Of a stretch of DNA of 5,153 nucleotides, positions 1 to 5,153 are shown piece after piece. The notes under the pieces were generated by a model. That model ran no database searches. It had not been told where the DNA came from and was given only the letters and a program-made list of their open reading frames with translations. The stretch covers positions 1-5,153 of the forward strand of contig JAUVGS010000189.1 in NCBI GenBank assembly GCA_030593665.1, in the 5' to 3' direction. The position numbers were made by a program, and so were the translations under genes. Numbering within the stretch: the stretch's first letter is position 1; each line of letters begins with the position of its first letter. The stretch is from Chitinivibrionales bacterium. Its GTDB lineage: Bacteria > Fibrobacterota > Chitinivibrionia > Chitinivibrionales > JANQEN01.

Positions 1-1
1 A

Positions 2-319
2 GGAAGCGTCAGTGTCTGGTTCTATGATTCCCCAACCGGTAAACTGGTACACTCGAGCGTCAAAATTCCTCGCAAAGGCGATTTTAACCTTTCTGTAACA
101 AACAATCAAATCAAATACAACCTGTTTGAAAACAGGAACATTTCCCTGTCGGTATCTGATCTAAAGGGAAGTACCCAGAGAATTATCACGAATGAACATA
201 AATCTGCCGGTCAATACTTTATTCCGTGGAGAAGCTATCAAAAGAGTTCAGGGGCTTATTTCATAACCCTGCAAACGAAGAATGAGGCAAAAACGCAAAA
301 GTTTTTATTTGTGAAGTAA
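2..319 (+). CDS. C-terminal end of a secreted protein with a type IX-like sorting domain (5' partial)
   Basis: The frame is open from the left edge to a TAA at 317-319 and gives the last 105 residues of a protein whose start lies outside the window. Residues ~34-105 resemble the C-terminal sorting / FlgD-like beta-sandwich found on secreted proteins of the Bacteroidota/Fibrobacterota group. The visible pattern is a beta-strand ISLSVSDLKG, a middle SAGQYFIPW strand, then SSGAYFITLQT and a basic final strand ending KFLFVK. In that family the domain directs export and surface attachment and is not the catalytic part, so the function of the protein cannot be told. The same kind of domain ends the next gene, so both products probably use the same export route. 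The gap of 110 bp leaves co-transcription possible but unproven. Confidence 0.75.
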   Translation, partial: GSVSVWFYDSPTGKLVHSSVKIPRKGDFNLSVTNNQIKYNLFENRNISLSVSDLKGSTQRIITNEHKSAGQYFIPWRSYQKSSGAYFITLQTKNEAKTQKFLFVK

Positions 320-346
320 ATATAAGACAGGCAATCTCATAACCCG

Positions 347-409
347 GAATAGTTAGAAAAAGGGAATGTTTTAGAAGGGTATTCTTTAACCTCATCTAAA
401 TAACTATTC
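347..409. repeat. 9-bp perfect inverted repeat in the leader of the cyclophilin gene
   Basis: GAATAGTTA at 347-355 is matched by its exact reverse complement TAACTATTC at 401-409, with 45 bases between. The arms end 9 bases before the AGGAAG ribosome binding site (419-424), so pairing in an mRNA would set up a stem just upstream of translation initiation. The arms are AT-rich and the loop is long, so this may be chance. No T-run follows it, so it is not an intrinsic terminator. Confidence 0.3.
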
Positions 410-429
410 ACTTCATATAGGAAGTACTT

Positions 430-1335
430 ATGAGGAATTTTTCTTTACGATTATTTATAACATTTATCCTCTGTAGTGTACTATACGGAGCTAAAAACAC
501 AGAATCTGTTTTTCAGGAAGAGGGCTTGTATGCCACACTTGAGACAAACAAAGGTGATATTGTTATTAAGTTCACCTTCCAGATAACGCCGCTAACGGTC
601 TGTAATTTTGTCGGTCTTGCCGAAGGGACTCTTAAAAATATACAATTTGATCCGGGAGAACCCTATTTTGACGGATGCAAATTTCACCGTGTCGAAGCGG
701 ACTGGGTAATCCAATCAGGTGATCCCACAGGAACAGGGTCCGGCGGCCCAGGATATCAGTTTAAATGCGAAGTCGATCCGTCACTTGTGCATGACAAAGC
801 AGGTGTGGTCGGCATGGCTAATTACGGCTATCTTACCGAGACAAACGGCTCTCAGTTTTATATAACCCATGCTGGTGGATCCAAATATGACAAACTCAAC
901 GGCGGCTACACTATTTTCGGGCATACTGAAGATATGGATATTGTTAATGCTATCAAGCAAGGCGATGTTATCAATAAAGTAACCATTACCCGTGTCGGCA
1001 TTGAAGCTAAGAAATTTAAATCGGATCAGGAGACGTTTGATAATTTATTGCAGGGTATAACTGAGATTGAGGATGAAACGGAATCTTTTGTATTAAATAA
1101 TGATAAAATTTCAATAAGTACCAATCATGGAAACATATCGTGTAAACTCATTAATCCCGGTATTATTGACATTGCGCTGTTCTCCGTTAATGGGCGTGAG
1201 TTGTTTTCTAAGAAACAAATACATGCTGCCAATAACGTTACCATTCCGTATTCCTGCAGGCCGGGCATGTATATGATTCGTATTAAACAGGGGAAAAGAG
1301 TTACAACACGTAAAGTGGTAATGCAGGAATTCTAA
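430..1335 (+). CDS. Secreted cyclophilin-type peptidyl-prolyl cis-trans isomerase with C-terminal sorting domain
   Basis: The protein has 301 residues. Residues 1-21 form a signal peptide (MRNF..R.., a hydrophobic core, likely cleavage near A21). C15 is not in a proper lipobox. Residues ~33-190 are a cyclophilin domain, which isomerises Xaa-Pro bonds. It shows FHRV (R87, the catalytic arginine), IQSGD (Q95), GTGSGGPGYQF, GMAN, TNGSQFYIT (Q142) and the closing GGYTIFG. By alignment with human CypA, F60 is W92 here, F113 is Y144, W121 is K155 and H126 is Y160. The arginine/glutamine core is kept while the proline pocket is altered; Y at the last site is common in bacterial cyclophilins. After a charged linker (191-218), residues ~219-301 form a type IX-like sorting domain (FSVNGRELFS, then CRPGMYMIRIKQGK and a basic final strand). 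The enzyme is therefore probably exported and anchored or released at the cell surface, where it may help fold secreted proteins. The start is supported by AGGAAG at 419-424, 5 bases before the ATG. The gene is convergent with the large minus-strand gene. Confidence 0.9.
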   Translation: MRNFSLRLFITFILCSVLYGAKNTESVFQEEGLYATLETNKGDIVIKFTFQITPLTVCNFVGLAEGTLKNIQFDPGEPYFDGCKFHRVEADWVIQSGDPTGTGSGGPGYQFKCEVDPSLVHDKAGVVGMANYGYLTETNGSQFYITHAGGSKYDKLNGGYTIFGHTEDMDIVNAIKQGDVINKVTITRVGIEAKKFKSDQETFDNLLQGITEIEDETESFVLNNDKISISTNHGNISCKLINPGIIDIALFSVNGRELFSKKQIHAANNVTIPYSCRPGMYMIRIKQGKRVTTRKVVMQEF

Positions 1336-1353
1336 AACTTCTGAGGTTTTTTT
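1334..1353 (+). terminator. Weak candidate terminator of the cyclophilin gene
   Basis: Overlapping the TAA stop, AAAACTT (1334-1340) can pair with AGGTTTT (1344-1350) across a 3-base loop, with one G-T wobble, and a run of seven T lies at 1347-1353. The stem has only one G-C pair besides the wobble, so it is poor by itself. The large palindrome further downstream could stop transcription instead. Confidence 0.2.
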
Positions 1354-1499
1354 AAGGTTTTCAAATTCCCTCTGAGACTTTACAGAACCGATGCGTGAAG
1401 AATGATGTTACACCCCTTAATAAATATCCGTATCGCAGAATTCGCACGGCTCTGCCGGATATATCGGCTGGGAATAAATTGACGGATCGGTGTTCTTGT
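1336..1499. other. Intergenic stretch with no supported gene
   Basis: This stretch lies between the cyclophilin stop and the palindromic element. Minus-strand frames stay open for 28 to about 50 codons here, but none has a plausible start or a recognisable motif. In particular, none resembles the missing C-terminal half of the Avd-like protein that is cut off on the other side of the palindrome. No tRNA, CRISPR or template-repeat-like copy of the large gene's 3' end was seen. Confidence 0.6.
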
Positions 1500-1696
1500 A
1501 CCTTATTTTGTTTTTAAAACCTTAGCAGACAAAGGACACCCACCACCCTCTTCATACCTTATTACCTTATTCTTCTGTAACGCTTCCCGGTAATGTTTTA
1601 TATTCGATATTCATGTCAAATTATCAAATAAGGTAATAAGGTTTAGAGATTAGTTGGTTTCCCCTGTTTACTAAGGTGTTAAAGGCAAAATAAGGT
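1500..1696. mobile_element. ~197-bp non-coding palindromic (foldback/MITE-like) element
   Basis: The left arm (1500-1571) and the right arm (1627-1696, read on the minus strand) are homologous inverted copies. Both begin ACCTTATTTTG, share CCTTAG and a C-rich middle with scattered substitutions and a 2-base length difference, and end in a perfect 16-bp match, ACCTTATTACCTTATT. The ~55-base centre (1572-1626) is unrelated loop sequence. The octamer ACCTTATT occurs three times in each arm: once at the outer tip and twice in tandem at the inner end. Homology stops abruptly at 1500 and 1696. There is no coding capacity and no clear target-site duplication. The best reading is a miniature inverted-repeat element; an intergenic structured repeat serving as a bidirectional terminator between convergent genes is the alternative. 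Its right edge coincides with the point where the avd-like frame loses family similarity. Confidence 0.6.
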
Positions 1697-1840
1697 TTTT
1701 ATTAATTCGACCGTCTCTTTCTTTAAACTCTCACCAACAGTGTATTTAAATTCTTTGCTGAAATTCTTAGTAAAATTGAATATACCAAGAAGTAAATCAT
1801 AAGATGCTTTATAAACTGGTAGTTCATCATATTTTGCCAT
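1679..1840 (-). pseudogene. avd: Truncated Avd-like four-helix-bundle protein (DGR accessory), N-terminal part only
   Basis: From the ATG at 1840 the minus frame reads 53 residues. It opens MAKYDELPVYKASYDLL, followed by FTKNFSKEFKYTVGESLKK and ETVELIK. From memory of the family, this is the start of bAvd-type proteins, the small basic helical-bundle partners of diversity-generating retroelement reverse transcriptases. Such proteins usually run to roughly 110-125 residues; here similarity stops at K48 (codon 1699-1697). The last codons (TLFCL and the stop) lie inside the right arm of the palindromic element. An upstream TTG at 1882 would add 14 residues, but that start falls inside a hairpin and the family N-terminus matches the ATG. 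No Shine-Dalgarno is seen. The frame lies 79 bp downstream of the large gene on the same strand, the normal target-avd order of DGRs. The related S23/23S-rRNA-intervening-sequence four-helix proteins are the alternative, but the TVGESLKKETVEL section fits Avd better. A 53-residue product would lack about half the bundle, so it is called a pseudogene. Confidence 0.72.
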
Positions 1841-1874
1841 ATAAACCAAACTTGAAATTTTAAAAAATATCGCG

Positions 1875-1888
1875 ACCCGCAAGCGGGT
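1875..1888 (-). promoter_or_regulatory. GC-rich hairpin just downstream of the target gene's 3' end
   Basis: ACCCGC (1875-1880) and GCGGGT (1883-1888) are perfect inverted repeats. Sterically this is a 5-bp GC-rich stem with a 4-base loop (CTTG on the minus strand). It stands out in an AT-rich stretch 31 bases past the TGA of the large gene and before the avd-like frame. Known DGRs carry short GC-rich hairpin/cruciform structures just 3' of the variable region that help target recognition, so position and shape fit. Alternatively it is a transcription terminator of the large gene, but on the minus strand the six-T run (1867-1862) begins only after seven intervening bases, which is far for a classical terminator. 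Confidence 0.45.
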
Positions 1889-1919
1889 AAATTAAAACAA
1901 AAAAAATGAATCAAAGAAA

Positions 1920-4900
1920 TCAATCCCGCAACAACCGAACTGAAAACCCATACCCCTTACTGCTGTAGTTACTGCCCAGGTTGACGTAAATGCAGTAGAG
2001 GCCACGGGAGTGTGCGCGTGACTCACTGTACTCCGTAGAACTCCACCAGTAACCGCCGATACCCTGGTTACCGAAATTACCACTGTCGTGACAATAACCG
2101 CCCGGGAAAGCCGAGAAACCACTTCTGTTATTCGATAACGTATCATTCCCTATATAACCTGCGGTACTTGATGAATACCAACCTGTCTTTGCTGCCATTG
2201 ATTTAGCTATCTTGTTTCCTGTTGTCGTTCCATCCCAATTGTAGCCATTGGCTATTAAATAATTCTCCAGGGTGTTCCAATCCGTAGTGTCCGGCACATG
2301 CCAGCCCGAAGGGGCAAGTTTGCCCGTATTCACCGCATGCCAGTTATACAATGAGCCGAATTTAATGATGCTATCGGGATCCGAGGTGTTGTTATAGTAG
2401 CAATAAGCGCCCGTATCTAAACCTGACCATGCCGTATTATTCGTAACATTGGGAATATCTATGCCGTCATTGTACTTCGTCACACGAAGATTCTGCATTG
2501 TCCATATTTGCGTCCCTATAGTAACAGTCGTATACACGTTTCCATTATTATCCGTAACTGTCCATTTCGCGTACAATATAGTGTCAGTGCTCACAGTAAA
2601 AGTCGATCCTTCCGCGTAATCAGCGCCACACCCGTTCAGTTCCGTATTCCAGCCGGCAAAGGCACACCCGGTTTTCAGCAGGTTACCGCTGTTTTGTGAC
2701 ACGGTTATCAGAGCGCCTGCACTGTCATTCACCGCCGCAGGCACTGTTCCGCTGCTCGCGCCATTACCGTTGTACGTTATGGTGTACGCAGGTACCCATC
2801 TGGCATAAACCGTTATATCTGCGGTCACAATCGTGATTGCGGTAAATTCAGTGCCGCCGCCGCTGGCTGCTGTGTACCAGCCGCCGAAAACATAGCCGGT
2901 TTTTGCAGGTGCTGCCGGTAATGTCACAACCGTTGTTGCCGGTGACGTTACCGTTTTAGTTGCCGGATCCGGCGATGTTGTTGCTCCATCTCCGTTAAAG
3001 GTGACGATATAAGTGTAGAGCCACTTTGCATAAACCGTTATGTCCGATGTCACAACCGTGGACGAGATAAATTCAGTACATCCGCCATTAATCGCTGTGT
3101 ACCAGCCACTAAATATATAGCCGGTTCTGGCAGGTGCTGTCGGTAATGCATCAACTGTAGCAGCTGGTGACACTACTGTTTTGCTTGCCGGATTTGGCAA
3201 TGTCGTTGCCCCATCTCCGTCAAAGGTGACGGTGTAACTGTAGCTGTCCCACTTCGCGTAGAGCGTCACATCGGCAGTAACCGTTTCTGTGGCGAACACC
3301 CACGCATTCGTACATCCCGGTTCCTTAAACCAGCCCCCAAAGGTATAGCCGGTGCGGGTCGGTGCTGTTGGCGCCGTTACTAATCCGCCGTGATTTATTG
3401 TCTGCGCTGCAACTGCGCTGCCGCTTTGTGAATCAAAGGTTACGGTATACCGGATTATTGTCCACTTTGCGTAGAGTGTCACATCAACAGTGACCGTTTC
3501 TGTGGCAAATACCCATGCGTTGGTACATGCCGGTTCCTTAAACCAGCCCCCAACAATATAGCCGGTGAGGGTCGGTGCTGTTGGCACTGTTACTAATCCG
3601 CCGTGATTAACGGTCTGCGCCGCAACTGCGCTGCCACTCTGTGAATCAAAGGTTACGGTATACCGGATTATTGTCCACTTCGCGAAGAGTGTCACATCGA
3701 CAGTGACCGTTTCTGTGGCAAATACCCATGCGTTGGTACATGCCGCTTCCTTAAACCATCCGCCAAAAATATAGCCGGTGCGGGTCGGAGCCGCCGGTTC
3801 CGTTGCTGATTCGCCGTAATTTACTGTCTGCGCCGCAACCGAGCTGCCGCCCTGTGGATCAAAGGTTACCGTATGGGTTTTAATAGTAAAATCAGCAGCA
3901 ATACTAAGATTTGCCGTTACAATCACGGTTAATGGATTCGCACCACCAATTACACCCCCGCTCCATCCGATGAAAGTATTACCGCTGTTCGGGATCGCAG
4001 TCAGAGAAACCGTATCACCATAATCATAAAATGCCTTAACAGGCAGAACTGTTGCGGTGCCGTTACCCTGGGCCGTAACGACTACGGTGTATTTATTCAT
4101 GGCAAACAACGCTTTAATTTCCGCATCCCCATTTTCCAGCACAACCGTAGTTGAATCGGATAAAGTATCCGCAATTGCAGAGATACCATTAACACATTGC
4201 CATTTCACAAGGTGATAACCGGTCGAGGCAGAGGCTGTTATTACAGTGGCGGCGTCGTGATTAACCGTATCAATGCCAAATGGTAGTGTGGTTCCGTTAC
4301 TGTCACTTGAAACAGTAAGCGTATAGGTGTTAATCGCAAAAATTACCTGTAGCGTATGGTTAATCGAGACCTGGGTAAAAATATATGCCGTATCAACACC
4401 GATACTGACACTGTCAACCAACACGTCAACAATATGAAATCCGGTATCCGGGATAACAATAAATTTTTGATTTGCACCGGGCTCAATAAGCACATCCCCT
4501 GACGGAGAAAGTGTTCCTCCGGTATCCGCAGTCGCACTGATAATAAAGTTAAAATCAAGTACCTGAATTATAACCGTTTGAGTGTCGGCAAGCAAACTGT
4601 CCCGCGCGTAAAATGTCACGGTATATGTTCTAGAGTCGGTATATGCAGGCTGCCAGGTAAATGTCCCGGTACCATTGCCGTTATCAATAAAAGCAGCACC
4701 TGCAGGAACTGCCGAAGTGTCAATTTTAACAGAATCACCGTCAGCATCGGTTGCTGAAACAGTAAAGGATAATTGCTGCCCCTCATAGATTGCGGTATCG
4801 CTGATACTATCCAGCACCGGAGGGTATTTCACATCCTGCACAACGATTATTGTTGAGGTATATGTCGTGTCGATACTATCCGACGCGAAAACCGTCATGA

Positions 4901-5153
4901 AGTAGATACCGCCGTTATTTCCAATTTGTGACTGCCACACAAGAGTATTCCCGGTATCGGCAGTATCATTCAGGAAGCTGACCGAGTCCGGTCTCGGTAA
5001 ATCCGTCGTTTCAATACCATAATACAGGGAGTCATTAAGGATAGAATCATTGTTCTTATCAGTAGCAAAGAGAGGAATGGTAAGCAGACCGCCTTCCGGG
5101 ATGTGGTAAAACGTATCAGGCATTGAATCCTTGAAAACAGGTTTGTAATTGAT
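1920..5153 (-). CDS. Giant repeat-stalk surface protein ending in a FISUMP domain (5' partial), candidate DGR target
   Basis: The frame is open from the right edge to a TGA at 1922-1920, giving 1077 visible residues. The ATG at 5123 is not taken as the start. The ten upstream codons (INYKPVFKDS) complete the first strand of an Ig/cadherin-like domain matching the next domain's PPVLDSISDT, and there is no signal peptide. Numbering from that Met, residues up to ~98 and 101-190 are two putative Ig/cadherin-like domains (YEGQQLSFTVSATDADGDS). Residues 191-264, 265-341 and 343-414 are divergent InlB-type repeats. Residues 417-483, 488-554, 559-625, 630-701, 705-776 and 780-854 are InlB B/Listeria-Bacteroides repeats, each with TGY..GGW and a final AKW or ARW. 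Residues 857-1067 are a FISUMP domain: GNVYTTVTIGTQIW, LYNWHAV, LAPSGWHVP, DWNTLENYL, SGFSAFPGGY, GGYWWSSTEY and a terminal GFSVRLLRD. It is probably an exported adhesin-like protein whose stalk presents the C-terminal domain; the ligand is unknown. Unlike the plus-strand genes, it has no C-terminal sorting domain, so any export or anchor signal must lie upstream. Confidence 0.88.
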   Translation of the reverse strand: MNYKPVFKDSMPDTFYHIPEGGLLTIPLFATDKNNDSILNDSLYYGIETTDLPRPDSVSFLNDTADTGNTLVWQSQIGNNGGIYFMTVFASDSIDTTYTSTIIVVQDVKYPPVLDSISDTAIYEGQQLSFTVSATDADGDSVKIDTSAVPAGAAFIDNGNGTGTFTWQPAYTDSRTYTVTFYARDSLLADTQTVIIQVLDFNFIISATADTGGTLSPSGDVLIEPGANQKFIVIPDTGFHIVDVLVDSVSIGVDTAYIFTQVSINHTLQVIFAINTYTLTVSSDSNGTTLPFGIDTVNHDAATVITASASTGYHLVKWQCVNGISAIADTLSDSTTVVLENGDAEIKALFAMNKYTVVVTAQGNGTATVLPVKAFYDYGDTVSLTAIPNSGNTFIGWSGGVIGGANPLTVIVTANLSIAADFTIKTHTVTFDPQGGSSVAAQTVNYGESATEPAAPTRTGYIFGGWFKEAACTNAWVFATETVTVDVTLFAKWTIIRYTVTFDSQSGSAVAAQTVNHGGLVTVPTAPTLTGYIVGGWFKEPACTNAWVFATETVTVDVTLYAKWTIIRYTVTFDSQSGSAVAAQTINHGGLVTAPTAPTRTGYTFGGWFKEPGCTNAWVFATETVTADVTLYAKWDSYSYTVTFDGDGATTLPNPASKTVVSPAATVDALPTAPARTGYIFSGWYTAINGGCTEFISSTVVTSDITVYAKWLYTYIVTFNGDGATTSPDPATKTVTSPATTVVTLPAAPAKTGYVFGGWYTAASGGGTEFTAITIVTADITVYARWVPAYTITYNGNGASSGTVPAAVNDSAGALITVSQNSGNLLKTGCAFAGWNTELNGCGADYAEGSTFTVSTDTILYAKWTVTDNNGNVYTTVTIGTQIWTMQNLRVTKYNDGIDIPNVTNNTAWSGLDTGAYCYYNNTSDPDSIIKFGSLYNWHAVNTGKLAPSGWHVPDTTDWNTLENYLIANGYNWDGTTTGNKIAKSMAAKTGWYSSSTAGYIGNDTLSNNRSGFSAFPGGYCHDSGNFGNQGIGGYWWSSTEYSESRAHSRGLYCIYVNLGSNYSSKGYGFSVRLLRD
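1923..2099 (-). other. Candidate DGR variable region in the FISUMP domain
   Basis: These are the last ~59 codons of the large gene (residues 1009-1067 counted from the Met at 5123). The framework motifs GGYWWSSTEY and GFSVRLLRD are kept. Between and before them lies a stretch rich in codons obtainable from AAC/AAT by changing only adenines: tac, tgt, cac, gac, ggt, agt, tcc, ggc, tgc, att and unchanged aac. That is the pattern left by adenine-directed mutagenesis of an Asn-rich template. The residues at those sites (Y, C, H, D, S, G, I, N) are diverse. From memory, DGR template repeats for FISUMP/C-type-lectin-like tips encode Asn-rich versions of this same C-terminus. The GC-containing terminal codons could act as the 3' invariant segment. 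No template repeat is in the window, so the boundaries are guesses and the call is inference. Confidence 0.5.
2796..3236 (-). repeat. Two tandem 75-residue InlB B-type repeats (second repeat family)
   Basis: Repeats four and five of the stalk (residues 630-701 and 705-776) start YTVTFDGDGATT and YIVTFNGDGATT, share a P.P..KTV.SPA.TV..LP.AP core and (G/S)GWYTA, and are spaced 225 bp apart. They differ from the preceding 71-residue-period repeats by lacking the FKE..CTNAW insert and carrying a longer GG.TEF loop. They form their own duplicated pair. The sixth repeat (2562-2786) is more diverged and sits directly before the FISUMP domain. Confidence 0.75.
3249..3875 (-). repeat. Three tandem InlB B-type repeats of 213-bp period
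   Basis: Residues 417-483, 488-554 and 559-625 are near-copies, each with SVAAQT or AVAAQT, TGY..GGWFKE, CTNAWVFATETVT and a closing AKW, joined by a TIIR linker between the first and second and between the second and third. The copies are alike in DNA as well as protein. A 41-bp stretch at 3427-3467 recurs exactly at 3640-3680, and a 46-bp stretch spanning the start of the CTNAW section is exact between the first two repeats. This points to recent duplication or homogenisation. The repeats act as a stalk of variable length in related surface proteins. Confidence 0.85.

Noticed and set aside
1361..1524. Minus-strand frames across 1361-1524 that stay open for 28 to ~50 codons, checked as the missing second half of the avd-like gene
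   Set aside because: None shows the helical charged pattern or the IYRAN/LLLRL-type motifs expected after ELIK in Avd, none has a start codon, and the frames run into the palindrome.
1556..1642. Repeated ACCTTATT octamers considered as a small CRISPR or iteron array
   Set aside because: The units are 8 bp, directly abutting, and arranged as mirror copies in inverted arms with no regular spacers; a foldback element explains them better.
1892..2146. 84-residue minus-strand frame overlapping the FISUMP 3' end
   Set aside because: It is an out-of-frame shadow of the well-supported large gene and has no recognisable motif or start context.
2508..2699. 63-residue plus-strand frame antisense to the large gene
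   Set aside because: Antisense shadow with no family features; the opposite strand is clearly InlB repeat and FISUMP coding.
4343..4558. 71-residue minus-strand frame inside the large gene
   Set aside because: Out-of-frame shadow within the divergent InlB repeats; apparent hydrophobic leucine-rich composition is a by-product of the frame.
5121..5123. ATG at 5123-5121 as the true start of the large protein
   Set aside because: The upstream codons stay open to the window edge and encode the first strand of the Ig-like domain, and no signal peptide follows the Met.

Overview
The window looks like a chromosomal segment from the Fibrobacterota/Bacteroidota side of the FCB group, probably a Fibrobacterota-like organism. 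Two consecutive plus-strand proteins end in type IX-secretion-like C-terminal sorting domains. The large minus-strand gene ends in a 'Fibrobacter succinogenes major paralogous' (FISUMP) domain behind InlB/Listeria-Bacteroides repeats. Phylum assignment is inference from domain content only.

Layout. Bases 2-319 (+) are the 3' end of a secreted protein with a sorting domain. A 110-bp gap with a 9-bp inverted repeat follows. At 430-1335 (+) is a secreted cyclophilin-type peptidyl-prolyl isomerase fused to its own sorting domain. The convergent intergenic region (1336-1919) contains no complete gene I can support. It does hold a ~197-bp imperfect palindrome (1500-1696), a truncated avd-like reading frame on the minus strand (1679-1840), and a compact GC-rich hairpin (1875-1888). 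From 1920 to the right edge (minus strand, 5' end outside the window) runs a very long surface protein: two Ig/cadherin-like domains, three divergent InlB-type repeats, six InlB B-type repeats, and the terminal FISUMP domain.

The most interesting reading is that the left end of the minus-strand unit is a remnant or satellite of a diversity-generating retroelement (DGR). In transcription order it has a C-terminal FISUMP domain whose last ~59 residues look like a DGR variable region, then a short GC-rich hairpin, then an Avd-like four-helix-bundle frame. That frame is cut off after about 48 residues, exactly where the palindromic element begins. No reverse transcriptase and no template repeat are visible. 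The locus could therefore be a dead DGR, an orphan target served in trans by an RT elsewhere, or part of a DGR split by the insertion. The long repeat stalk would display the variable tip away from the cell surface.
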